Positions 37,401 through 45,519 of a stretch of 64,000 nucleotides of DNA are shown here, piece after piece; position 1 is the stretch's first letter; every line of letters starts with the position of its first letter. The notes below the pieces were generated by a model. It saw only the letters and a program-made list of their open reading frames with translations. It was not told the DNA's origin and did not search any database. The stretch comes from Desulfobacterales bacterium (GTDB lineage Bacteria; Desulfobacterota; Desulfobacteria; Desulfobacterales; JAFDDL01): the NCBI GenBank assembly GCA_034003325.1, contig JAVEYW010000016.1, forward strand, positions 1 through 64,000, in the 5' to 3' direction. Both the position numbers and the translations under genes were made by a program.

Positions 37401-39382
37401 CTTTCTATGTGAATATCCAAGCTGCCATCCGGTTGTTTCGTATATTCATAAGTGATGATCGCATCCATATCAAAGTCGGACCCCTGCTCGGCATGCTCAT
37501 AGGATACTCGAAACTTTCCGTGATCAGCACTGAGTTCTTCCACATAAAAGTCCACCATGGCGCATGTCGGCTGAAAATCTTTGACACACTCTCCGGAGTC
37601 GGGACGACACGGTTCAACACCCCCGCCACTGGCCGAGTAAATTGATTTGGCAAGCGGCACCAGCGTGACGATCTTCCCATTGGCCATGGGGATTTCTATC
37701 CTGGGCAAAGGGGACGCAAGACCTACCGCATAAGTGTCGACCTTTTGATCTCCTTCCACGATATTTAGATCCGTAATCTGGCCGTAATGAGCGACAGAGG
37801 CGGCATAATAGCCGCCCGCTTTTGTCGGCTCTTCCGGACATAAGCCCCGAATGCTGGACAAGCCGGCTACGGTTTTTCCGGAACACGCGGTGTCAAAGCT
37901 GCCGCCACTCTGACCGATGTAATATTTGTTCCCGCTGATGCCCTCGTTGGCAGAGATGGGGGCAAGGCCGGAAGCCACATTCAACGCGCCGAAATTCTCG
38001 ACAAAACCATCATTGAAATTGCCGTCAACCCCGGGCAACTGGTTCGTATCATAAGAGGGATTGATATCACTGATAACCAGCATCACCGGTTTGGCGCAAG
38101 CCGGATATGTGCCGTAAGGGTCTTGCCACGCTTCCAAAGGAAGATTCAGCCCTCTGTCGTTTCCATCCGAAACCAAAGTGGAAAACCGATTCGTTTTTTC
38201 AGCACCGGCGAAATATCGAAGACTTTCATACATCATCTCCGCAACGGGATTTCCCCACATGTAATTTTCGCCTTCATTAATGGGACGGCTGTATATGGTT
38301 TGATCCCAATAATGGGTGCCATGATTAAATCCAATGATGCGAAAATTATCGATGGTTTTAACAATTCCCTTAATCGATGCATCCGATTTGTATTTAAACT
38401 GGCCGGTATCGGGATTGATTTCATCGGAAATCGGCCCGATATTCTTTCTCAGAGCCCCGCCTGACAGGTGATTCCCATAAGAGGCTGTTAAAAGACCAAA
38501 ATACATTCGTTCAGATTCCCCATACCGTTGCAATAGACCGGTAGGCTTATAATTGCCATCCGGGTACTGCTTGCAATTTCCTTCCGGACTGGCTGAATCG
38601 CATACCAACACACGCACTTCATATTGATGCTCGGGCGCGCCTACCAATGTATCGCCCATAATACCGGTTCCGCTCTCAGCCGACACCCATGTCCAAATAC
38701 GCTTGTCGCTGTTCAGTTTTACCCGCAATAAGGGGGCGTAAGTTGCAGCACCCGGAGCAACAAGCGAACCGCTGGCGAAAAGATGCCGTTTGCCCGCGGC
38801 CGGTAGACTAAAGGGCGTATATTTACTGATATCGTACCCATCCGTTGCAATATCTAAATATTCTTTGCCCCAGCAATGGGCATCATTGGGGATATAGGCT
38901 CTTTCCAGCACGGTTCGATCCGCTGTGTCGGTAGAACGATACCCGCCGTAAAGAACTTTTCTGACGGTATCAATACGGGACATGGTCAAATAATTTAAAT
39001 AATCCCCACTCCAATAGGCACCGGCAGGTTTTTCTTTTCCGTTTATGGTGGGACCGACAGCTTCAAACCGTTTATTGCCGGCGACGTATTCATAATACTT
39101 GTAACTGTCAAAATAGCCATAATACTCGATGGCCGGGTTATAGCGTATGTCCAACTGGCCGTCTCCATCAAGGTCCGACGCATCGTTATATGCTTCATAA
39201 TAAAGTTTATGGTCACGCCCCATAACAAGCATGACCAAGGGAGGAATGCTTTTGGCCCCCACAATGGGCACCGCCTGGTATTGAATCGGCGTAACCGCGT
39301 GAGCCGATTGTGACCCCGCGAACATCAAAGAGGCGATCAGGATCGCTCTTACCATCTGAAATGCCTTATTATGGTCTTTCAT
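34496..39382 (-). CDS. second PilY1-type protein, degenerate MIDAS
   Basis: A 1628-residue secreted PilY1 homologue with a signal peptide ending near SQSAHA (residue 29). The N-terminal part begins PPLVMLVMGRDHKLYY, where a VWA MIDAS (DxSxS) would be expected; that motif is not present. An Asp-rich loop (DASDLDGDGQLDIR) follows directly. The C-terminal propeller has VYAGGNDGMLHAFTS and VYFGTGRYVSEADKTD. It has about 13 cysteines, far fewer than the first PilY1. The start at 39382 (MKDHNK) has AGGTGAG five bases upstream. It ends cassette 2. Confidence 0.88.
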   Translation of the reverse strand: MKDHNKAFQMVRAILIASLMFAGSQSAHAVTPIQYQAVPIVGAKSIPPLVMLVMGRDHKLYYEAYNDASDLDGDGQLDIRYNPAIEYYGYFDSYKYYEYVAGNKRFEAVGPTINGKEKPAGAYWSGDYLNYLTMSRIDTVRKVLYGGYRSTDTADRTVLERAYIPNDAHCWGKEYLDIATDGYDISKYTPFSLPAAGKRHLFASGSLVAPGAATYAPLLRVKLNSDKRIWTWVSAESGTGIMGDTLVGAPEHQYEVRVLVCDSASPEGNCKQYPDGNYKPTGLLQRYGESERMYFGLLTASYGNHLSGGALRKNIGPISDEINPDTGQFKYKSDASIKGIVKTIDNFRIIGFNHGTHYWDQTIYSRPINEGENYMWGNPVAEMMYESLRYFAGAEKTNRFSTLVSDGNDRGLNLPLEAWQDPYGTYPACAKPVMLVISDINPSYDTNQLPGVDGNFNDGFVENFGALNVASGLAPISANEGISGNKYYIGQSGGSFDTACSGKTVAGLSSIRGLCPEEPTKAGGYYAASVAHYGQITDLNIVEGDQKVDTYAVGLASPLPRIEIPMANGKIVTLVPLAKSIYSASGGGVEPCRPDSGECVKDFQPTCAMVDFYVEELSADHGKFRVSYEHAEQGSDFDMDAIITYEYTKQPDGSLDIHIESANVNGGSTKQHFGYIISGTDDDGVYMEIKNASQPNNEDKDFYLDTPPGIGPNQGVADRAWEDHTFLPNSTTRNFTTGNAPAATLLKDPLFYAGKYGGFKDQNDNDIPDLETEWDTNHDGIPDNYFYVTNPLRLEAQLNASFAQIAAKSASGTSASVLATTNEGEGTLIQAYFRPVTATGTDEVRWMGYLQSLWVDSQGLIREDTNGNQRLDLSEDKVLVFKLINGESKVRRYNVTVAQQYPDLDADGYFTVEMDDILPIWEAGRVLADTDSSDRNILTSALNGSLIPFADGNLDSIKSMLGVSNADIALFPDANINLLGPDLDFRARRLINYVRGVDAPGLRNRAIDGKQWKLGDIVYSTPVSVSKPVEQYHIIYSDRSYGAYVEAHKNRQTVVYAGGNDGMLHAFTSWRFNRGTNTFEEPVEKYGAQGFTIGDELWSYIPRAVLPHLKWLSDPDYYHSYYVDSTPRIFDAKIAGVGQNEWGTFLLLGLNMGGKDIPVDADADGNTETFKPSYTLLDITNPTSPKLVWERTYEGLGMSRSVPSIIKIGGDHFKQNDVRVPTGRPERWLAVFGSGPQGDLAYQGISDQPGRVYVVDLKTGDPTGAGGNDYLFTLSDNSVVNSPVALDKGLNFEVNAIYLGESIKADPADPHSAWTGKAWTIDTYENWDGVNANGDRDPDWWEVTNDPTVWHHHLLAEEFKPLPAGPMMKLGPITAPMALSLDMDDNVWVYFGTGRYVSEADKTDAAPQHLFGMKDPLFHNAREYSFDGYVAGAAQGIGAEKLLNASLYRVKKDRTIEAYGGGAWGEIGNWDDLLKLVRQNNGILPDGTVDVDNDWLDGWSRNLEISEDVPPLPSERCISKFSVLGGAVFVPAYTPSDDVCHFGGTSILYGLYFETGTAFYKPLLPPNAGEIMEETKALGEGAPPPIGGIHIGREKGGKAFLQMSTGEIIEADVDPAFPFKSRMVDWFD

Positions 39383-39398
39383 CGTCTCACCTTTCATT

Positions 39399-40031
39399 CT
39401 ACAACCCTCCAGGAATACCCAACAATTTTATATACTTTGACGTAATAGACGCTCTGGCGCCGCCCGAGCCCGCGGCTTGGGTGGTGAACCAATAGGGAAT
39501 TTCAATGGCCGCCCGTTCCCCAACGCCAGATGCACCAGTACCGAATTCCGCGCCCCCCCCTTTTACCTGCTGAGCCTTTAACCGGTCGAGGTTAATCCCC
39601 ACATTGCTCGTAACGGTTTGAAGCGTCCCGTCATCCGGGTTCTTCCGACCGCTCTTCATCGTATAAGTAAGGTCGTCTGTCGAATCATACGCGCCATCAT
39701 AATCATACGCCTCATCCTTCAGAGCGGCGCCGGTCTGCCCCATTGCAAGTTCAAACCTATGGAGAGTGGTCGGCTGCAAGGACACCTCGTCATCATCAAG
39801 CACTCGGGACACCCATTTAGCCATGCCATAATTCCCGCTTTCGGCATGATAGAAAACGATCTTATAATTTTTATCATTTCCCGCTATCTTTTGCTCAACC
39901 ACCGACATGTTGGTGGCGCTGACCCCGATAATCGTAACAAGCGCCAACACCATCATGACGATTAGGATCACGGATCCCTTCTGGTCATAGCGGCCGGCTG
40001 TAAATGCGCCCATATCCATCCTCTCTTTCAT
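39399..40031 (-). CDS. PilX-like minor pilus protein (cassette 2)
   Basis: A protein of up to 210 residues with a hydrophobic helix GSVILIVMMVLALVTIIGVS and the PilX hallmark VVEQKIAGNDKNYKIVFYHAESG. The start could be at 40031, 40019 or 40013; the last has GAGAGG at the best distance. It lies between the PilV-like gene (6 bp gap at the longest start) and the second PilY1. Confidence 0.8.
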   Translation of the reverse strand: MKERMDMGAFTAGRYDQKGSVILIVMMVLALVTIIGVSATNMSVVEQKIAGNDKNYKIVFYHAESGNYGMAKWVSRVLDDDEVSLQPTTLHRFELAMGQTGAALKDEAYDYDGAYDSTDDLTYTMKSGRKNPDDGTLQTVTSNVGINLDRLKAQQVKGGGAEFGTGASGVGERAAIEIPYWFTTQAAGSGGARASITSKYIKLLGIPGGL

Positions 40032-40036
40032 GCTTT

Positions 40037-40534
40037 TCAAATGATCTCCGGCACCACTCGCTGCATGGAAACGCTGCGTTGCATGCCGTTTCCGCGCCAA
40101 ATAATAATCACCGACACGGTCTTGGTGCGCTCGATCAAATCATCCACCGCTACATTCCAGTAAAGCGTGTACTGGCCGCTCGGATCATTTTCGATATGAT
40201 CAGCGCTTGCCGCGGTCACATCAAAAAGCCCCCGATCCCCCGCACCGCCGTCGCCATCCGTGTCATTCAGGTCCGAATGATTATAGGGAAGCATCATCAG
40301 GGTTTCGATTTTATCCATTCCCCAAGTGGAGGCTTCCGTGTATTGCCGGGCGGAGGTATTCCCCTGCATAGCGGAAATCTGCATATTGGCCACGGCGAGA
40401 ACCCCGATGGAAAAAATCGCAATTCCGATCATCACTTCGACAATTGAAAATCCGTTCCGGTCAAGTCCTATAGACTTCTTTCCTCTCACACCCGGCACAC
40501 TTTCAACGCCGAAACAAGGTTTGATTATCTTCAT
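40037..40534 (-). CDS. PilV-like prepilin (cassette 2)
   Basis: A 165-residue prepilin with a relatively long leader and cleavage site NGFSIVEVMIGIAIF, then MQGNTSARQYTEASTWGMDKIE, typical of PilV. The C-terminal part contains an Asp-rich DLNDTDGDGGAGDRG loop. It is 6 bp downstream of the PilW-like gene. Confidence 0.8.
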   Translation of the reverse strand: MKIIKPCFGVESVPGVRGKKSIGLDRNGFSIVEVMIGIAIFSIGVLAVANMQISAMQGNTSARQYTEASTWGMDKIETLMMLPYNHSDLNDTDGDGGAGDRGLFDVTAASADHIENDPSGQYTLYWNVAVDDLIERTKTVSVIIIWRGNGMQRSVSMQRVVPEII

Positions 40535-40540
40535 GTCCGT

Positions 40541-41482
40541 TTATCCCCCCATATTTCTGCAAACCACTGATGCGGTGAGCAAGCGCCTTCGGAAGTTGTC
40601 ATTCGCGACCAGTCTTTTATCCCCGATCACATAAGTTGACTGGTCCACCAAGCTTTCATCCCGGCTCGGACTTCTCACCAGCATCCAGATTTGAACCGCC
40701 CGAATCTGCCCGATAGGCACCCGGTCGGCAATGGCAAGGGCCACCCCCCCCGGCGCATCATTCACGTCAATGACCCCATCGGCATTCGTATCCAAACTTG
40801 TGTCAAGCCATCTATCATTATCCGTATCGATCGCCCATATCGTCGGCTCCCCGGCATCCTGGATGCCGTTACCATTGGTATCCACAAAATCGAGTCTACC
40901 ATCATCGTTGTCATCAAAAGCGTAGGCAAAGGCGATGGCCTCCACATTCTCTACGAGCGTATCGGGACCTCCTCCGGCCAGCGTGTCATTCCTTTGCAAA
41001 ACCGTCGGTTGCGGCGTCCCCCCCGCGGCAACCATATCGGGAACGCCGTCCCCCGCGGCGTCTCCAGCCAGCGCATAGGTAATATCTTCTCCCGGTGAAT
41101 TCAGCGCCTTATCGCAAAATCCGATCTCGTCCACATCATTGACCACCATGCCGTCCCCGTCATCGTCCACGCCATCATATATATCCATAGTGAACCGAAC
41201 CTTACCGGATCCCGCCTCAATAATGCCCACTGCTTCTTTAGTCGAAAATTCGAGACGATTATATCCAGCCAGCCGAATTTCGCGGGTTAAATAATATAAT
41301 CCGGCCCGCAGATTTTCCTGAATATCGACCACCCCCTGCTGAACCGTATAGGCTTTTTGTTGAGAGCTGAAGACGGAGTAAGCCGCTGCCACCACAACAG
41401 AGGATATTGCAATCCCAATCAGCAACTCCACCAGCGTAAAACCCCTGCTGCTCACCGCCATCGACTTGACCTTACGTTCCAT
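40541..41482 (-). CDS. PilW-like prepilin with multiple calcium-type loops (cassette 2)
   Basis: A 313-residue prepilin with RGFTLVELLIGI, a membrane helix and LRAGLYYLTREIRLAG, the PilW signature. Asp-rich loops are stacked in the middle: DDDGDGMVVND, DDNDDGRLDFVDTNGNGIQD, DTDNDRWLD and DTNADGVIDVND. They resemble dockerin or thrombospondin type-3 calcium loops. The start at 41482 is chosen because the upstream AAGGG is too close to the ATG at 41491. Confidence 0.8.
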   Translation of the reverse strand: MERKVKSMAVSSRGFTLVELLIGIAISSVVVAAAYSVFSSQQKAYTVQQGVVDIQENLRAGLYYLTREIRLAGYNRLEFSTKEAVGIIEAGSGKVRFTMDIYDGVDDDGDGMVVNDVDEIGFCDKALNSPGEDITYALAGDAAGDGVPDMVAAGGTPQPTVLQRNDTLAGGGPDTLVENVEAIAFAYAFDDNDDGRLDFVDTNGNGIQDAGEPTIWAIDTDNDRWLDTSLDTNADGVIDVNDAPGGVALAIADRVPIGQIRAVQIWMLVRSPSRDESLVDQSTYVIGDKRLVANDNFRRRLLTASVVCRNMGG

Positions 41483-41531
41483 ATGCTTCATCCCTTCCCG
41501 AAAAACAGCACGAAACCGCTCAAAATACGGG

Positions 41532-42053
41532 CTAATTCCAGCTTACGCCGCCGTCCGCGCTTCGTATTATCCGACTACTTCCGGCAAGCGTCAGGTTAAC
41601 CCCTTGATAGGTATCCCGCGCATTTTTAAGATGGATTTCACCCGCCAAGGTTGAAAATCCCCGGCTGTTAATGGTCACATCGACAACCGGGGCGACCACG
41701 CCGAAAAGGTCGATAATTACAATTCCCGCAGGCATGGCAAGATTCATAACCGGGTTATCCCCCCCATCCAGGATTCCCCTGTTAGGCGCATCGGTCGCAT
41801 TGTCTAAAAAGGATGAACAAACACGCGTGTTTGAATCAAACCGGATAAAAACATCAGCATTGTTTTTGACCGCTTCAAGTCGGGCGGACTGAATCATCGA
41901 TCTAATATCGAGAACTGATGATTTCAGGCGATAATCCGGAAGCCAACGGTTAAGCCCGGCACCCCCGACGCCCGCTATAATCCCCAGGATAGAGATCACG
42001 ATCATTACTTCAATGAGCGTGAACCCGTTGTTGCTTTTAAGTAATTTTATCAT
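41532..42053 (-). CDS. GspH/FimT-like pseudopilin (cassette 2)
   Basis: A 173-residue prepilin with NGFTLIEVMIVISI and RLEAVKNNADVFIRFD, typical of the GspH/FimT family. The start at 42053 (MIKLLK) has GGAG six bases upstream. It is the first gene of cassette 2. GspH-type proteins prime pilus or pseudopilus assembly. Confidence 0.8.
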   Translation of the reverse strand: MIKLLKSNNGFTLIEVMIVISILGIIAGVGGAGLNRWLPDYRLKSSVLDIRSMIQSARLEAVKNNADVFIRFDSNTRVCSSFLDNATDAPNRGILDGGDNPVMNLAMPAGIVIIDLFGVVAPVVDVTINSRGFSTLAGEIHLKNARDTYQGVNLTLAGSSRIIRSADGGVSWN

Positions 42054-42457
42054 TTCCATTCTCCGAAGGCTTGAGTTCACCCTGATTCCATACAAAGATG
42101 ATGCCAACAGTTAACCAACGCATCCATCCAGCAGCCAACCACCTTGAAAAAGTATGTATTTTATCTATTATATTAAATTGTTGAAACACATTAAGGCGTT
42201 AGCAGTCTTACCCCTTTTTTGCCCCCCCATGATAGATAAGGCAACGGGTGGTGATACCGGTGGCGGTATTTTCATCTTGGCTATTAATTTATTTAATACT
42301 CTTGTTCCTTTGATGGGCGCATCAAAAAGCGAATTCGACGCTTAAATCACCATATCAGGTTGATGGCTTTAATAGCGACTACTCTATATTGTAGTTTAAA
42401 TTCAATTAATAGGGTGGTTACAAGGCGTTATTTCGCTCCCGGTAATTCTTTTGGAAG
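42054..42457. other. intergenic region between pilin cassettes 3 and 2
   Basis: A 404-base AT-rich gap without a convincing gene. No c-di-GMP (GEMM) riboswitch core is visible. It should hold the promoter of cassette 2, but none is clear. Confidence 0.4.
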
Positions 42458-43501
42458 TCAGGGTTGGCGCCAGCTTCCGGGAATAACCGATGCGCTCACG
42501 ACACTGCTGCTCGCATCGTTGAACGCATCCACATACTCTCCCACGAGTTGAACCCCCAGGCAATCGCCGGTGCCCTGAACGCCGCCTTGCCCGGCCAGAA
42601 CCTGGCCCATGATCGGATGCTGCGGAGTGGATAAGTCGCCTTCGGGTAGGATAATATTGCGGGCATTGGGCGCATACAGCACGCCATGAAGGGTGGCATC
42701 GCCGGAAAGGGACACTTGCTCGCCCTCCACGAAAAAAATCCCCTGAAGCCGGCGATTTCCCGAAATAGTGAGATCGCCTCTGACCCAGGTGATATAGGGC
42801 TGCGTATCCGCGGGGGAATCCCGCCAGAATCGCTCACGCGTTCTGAAACAGGTGTCAAAAATCTCGTCGTCCAGCGCATCGACGGCCTCGTCCGCCAGAG
42901 ATTTCAGCGCAATCGGGTTAATTTCCGGCAAAACGGCATCGGCTTGAATCATGGCCGCATCCGGACGTCCCAGCTCATCGAACCCCATCACCGGAACGGC
43001 ACCTCCCGACAGCGCAATGTCCCCTGACGATATAACGGCGATTTTCGGCGAATGGGCCGCGTGAGCCGCAGACGGGGTGAGCCGAACGCTGCAAGAGAGC
43101 TCCTGAAAGGACGTCGCCAGGCTCCCTTCAGAGACAATACGAAGAACGCCGCCCGGTAACCGGGAATCCCACCGGCCGTTCCCATCATTTGTCGCATCAT
43201 ACACGGTGACCGCGTAAGTTCCTTTCAGACCGGTCAAGGATAGCTCGCCGGTGGCTGCGGGCCAGGCTTCGAAATCCTCCCCCCGCCAGAGGGGATTGCC
43301 CTGAATCCCGGCAACCGCTATCTTAAGACCCGACTCGGCCAGATAAAATGACTGAACCTGCCTCACTTGGTTGTGCGCAATCAACCGGTTTAAAAAAGCG
43401 GTTTTAAGCACCCAAAGGCTCATAACGCCCAGCACACCCAACACCATGAGGCAGAGAACCATCACAGATCCATGTTTATCCGTCATTCGGTCTATCATCA
43501 T
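42458..43501 (-). CDS. PilX-like protein with beta-rich C-terminus (cassette 3)
   Basis: A 347-residue protein with a PilX-type helix (HGSVMVLCLMVLGVLGVMSLW) and QVQSFYLAESGLKIAV. From about residue 165 it turns into short regular beta strands with repeating GD/S patterns (SSGDIALSGG, RGDLTISGNRRLQGIFFVEG, SLSGDATLHGVLYAPN), similar to bactofilin-like or polymer-forming cytoskeletal repeats. This extension is not part of typical PilX. It overlaps the FN3-PilW gene by ATGA. The function of the extension is unknown. Confidence 0.7.
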   Translation of the reverse strand: MMIDRMTDKHGSVMVLCLMVLGVLGVMSLWVLKTAFLNRLIAHNQVRQVQSFYLAESGLKIAVAGIQGNPLWRGEDFEAWPAATGELSLTGLKGTYAVTVYDATNDGNGRWDSRLPGGVLRIVSEGSLATSFQELSCSVRLTPSAAHAAHSPKIAVISSGDIALSGGAVPVMGFDELGRPDAAMIQADAVLPEINPIALKSLADEAVDALDDEIFDTCFRTRERFWRDSPADTQPYITWVRGDLTISGNRRLQGIFFVEGEQVSLSGDATLHGVLYAPNARNIILPEGDLSTPQHPIMGQVLAGQGGVQGTGDCLGVQLVGEYVDAFNDASSSVVSASVIPGSWRQP

Positions 43502-45069
43502 GGGCTCTCCGGCGGCGGAGCATCGGGAATAAATAGGGTGGCGGCTTCCGAGGGAGCGCTGACATTAAATCCGTGGTCCTCCGCCAGAACCGTATACCGG
43601 CTGGTTTCCCCGGCCGGGGGGGATGTGTCCGTAAAAAGCAGCGTGTGCGAGGGAATCAGGCCGTTTGAAATGCGCAAATCGTCGCCCAAAACCCCTATTT
43701 TGCGAACCACATGAAAACCGGCCAGATCACAGCTCAAGGGCGCTTCCCAAGCCAAAGATACGCTTTCGTCCGCGTTCAACACCGCACTTAACCCGCTTGG
43801 CGCAGGCGGAGCAAAAAGATCGCGCACCCGTATCTCGGCAGTCTTTTCTCCGAGCCCCCCATCGTTAACAGCAGCCACGCTCACATAATACACATCGGCG
43901 GGAATGGCGCGAACATCCAAGGTAACATTAAGTTCCGAATCGGCCGCCACATCCATGCTATAGCCAAAAGCCTGCGGTGCAACATCAAAAAACACGCGAT
44001 ATCCTGTTACGCAGCAAGTATTTTCGTCTAAACTTTCTCCTTCTGCATCCAATGACACGGGATCCCATGTCAAAGAAATCCGGCAGGGATTATTTTCATC
44101 CAACGCGGCGGCTACATTTACATTTTCAGGCAGAGCTGGCAGTGGGCATTCTGATCCGATTCCGATTTGCGAAAGGTTACGCAACCGAACCCGGCAGGTT
44201 CTTGTGATCACCCCGCCTTCTGCCATGGCGGTTCCGGGTAACGAGGTGGCATCCGTCTGCCCGGTCAAAGAAACGCGAATACAGCCATCCGCCTCCACGC
44301 CCAGTTGCATATCAAGTATATTTTCCGCGACCGGTTGAAACCCGCCCGAATTGACACGTCGTTTCAATACCGGCCGGCCCTTGGTGTGCCGCCTGAATTG
44401 CGGGTCATTCACAGCGTTGAACACGGTGTAAGTGACCATGCTGATCTCCCCAATCACGGTTCCCGCCGGAAAATATTTTTCGCATGGCTGATTTCCTAAA
44501 AGCGCCGGATCCGTATCAATTTCCAATTCTTTTTTCACGATTCCCGTAACCCGCGCATAGACCGGCTCCTCCCCCAGCCGAAAAATGTCACCCGGCATAA
44601 ATTGTTCTTTCAATTTGCTTTCGGACAGCACCGTGGTGAGGCGCGTGCCGGAAGCCGGCAAGAAAAGCGTGGTGGGATTGCTATTCGTAGGCACCGTCGA
44701 GAGAAAGCTGATCATATCCGGCTCGTTTTCCTCGCCCAACGTGATCTTCGGGTTATGGTCCATTCTCACACGAAGGGGTGAGTTAACGATAAATGCGTCG
44801 GGAATCCAGTCTGAAAGATGCTGCACCAGGGTATCGCCGGCGGCATAACAGCCTGCCTCGGTCAACTCCCGCTTCAGGGTATTCATGGCAAAGCGAAGGT
44901 TCTGATCCCGTTCCTGAACCAAATATGCCCGTTCATAAGCCCGCTGCTCGGACGCAAAAAACGAATAGAGGCCCCCCGTAAGAATGCTCAAGATGAGCAT
45001 TGCCACCAGTATTTCAACCAATGTCAGGCCGTTGGATCCGCAGTCGGTAGAGGGCTGTATCTGAGCCAT
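43498..45069 (-). CDS. PilW-like prepilin fused to fibronectin-III-like domains (cassette 3)
   Basis: A 523-residue prepilin, about twice the usual PilW length. The N-terminus has NGLTLVEILVAMLIL and RFAMNTLKRELTEAGCYA, as in PilW. From about residue 310 there are two FN3-like domains with PALPENVNVAA ... RISLTWDPVSL and APPAPSGLSAVLNADESVSLAWEAP. FN3 domains often mediate adhesion. No PilY1 exists in this cassette, so this protein may take the adhesive or tip role; that is inference. Confidence 0.75.
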   Translation of the reverse strand: MAQIQPSTDCGSNGLTLVEILVAMLILSILTGGLYSFFASEQRAYERAYLVQERDQNLRFAMNTLKRELTEAGCYAAGDTLVQHLSDWIPDAFIVNSPLRVRMDHNPKITLGEENEPDMISFLSTVPTNSNPTTLFLPASGTRLTTVLSESKLKEQFMPGDIFRLGEEPVYARVTGIVKKELEIDTDPALLGNQPCEKYFPAGTVIGEISMVTYTVFNAVNDPQFRRHTKGRPVLKRRVNSGGFQPVAENILDMQLGVEADGCIRVSLTGQTDATSLPGTAMAEGGVITRTCRVRLRNLSQIGIGSECPLPALPENVNVAAALDENNPCRISLTWDPVSLDAEGESLDENTCCVTGYRVFFDVAPQAFGYSMDVAADSELNVTLDVRAIPADVYYVSVAAVNDGGLGEKTAEIRVRDLFAPPAPSGLSAVLNADESVSLAWEAPLSCDLAGFHVVRKIGVLGDDLRISNGLIPSHTLLFTDTSPPAGETSRYTVLAEDHGFNVSAPSEAATLFIPDAPPPESP

Positions 45070-45092
45070 CGTGATTTTTTCCTTAAAGCTTC

Positions 45093-45138
45093 CCAGCGTC
45101 CCGGCTTCAAGTTTTTCGCTTTCGGCGAAGCCGGATTA
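45093..45138 (-). repeat. dispersed repeat fragment (copy G)
   Basis: On the minus strand the end of the PilV-like gene reads GTAATCCGGCTTCGCCG followed by an AAGCCGGGACGCTGGGAAG-like stretch. Only the left part of the unit is present, and it is diverged. The TAA is the stop of the gene, as in copy B. Confidence 0.4.
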
Positions 45139-45519
45139 CGGCAAAATGATGGAAGCCAGCTCGACCCGGTGAGCATCACCCTCCCACCAGCTTACGGTTA
45201 CAGTTATCGTTTTGCGTTGCGGATTGGCTTGCTCCGAAACCCGGACTCGCCGCTGAAACACCATCGACCCGCCCGGCACTCCGGCGCACCCGTTCGGCTC
45301 ATCGCAATCGAGAATGTCTGAATAGCTGCGCGATATTATCTCTTCCATCTTGTTTTCGGCCAGGTATAGCGCCGCATCAAAATCCCGGGCGAGCTGGTTT
45401 GTGCGAAAAATCATTCCCGCCATTTGAATTGTCGCCAACATGCAAAGAGAAAAAAGCCCAAGGGCGAAAACCGCCTCCAAAAGAGAAAAACCGGACTCAG
45501 TCATCTGGTTTTGCGGCAT
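45136..45519 (-). CDS. PilV-like prepilin (cassette 3)
   Basis: A 127-residue prepilin with SGFSLLEAVFALGLFSLCML, then LAENKMEEIISRSYSDI, as in PilV/GspI-type proteins. The start at 45519 shares one base with the preceding stop (TGATG); an ATG five codons later is another option. The longer open frame extending upstream overlaps the GspH-like gene and is not used. Confidence 0.75.
   Translation of the reverse strand: MPQNQMTESGFSLLEAVFALGLFSLCMLATIQMAGMIFRTNQLARDFDAALYLAENKMEEIISRSYSDILDCDEPNGCAGVPGGSMVFQRRVRVSEQANPQRKTITVTVSWWEGDAHRVELASIILP

Noticed and set aside
42054-42457. c-di-GMP (GEMM) riboswitch upstream of pilin cassette
   Set aside because: No GEMM-I core such as AGGGCAAACC or CGCAAAGCC was found on the minus strand here or in 29102-29947.
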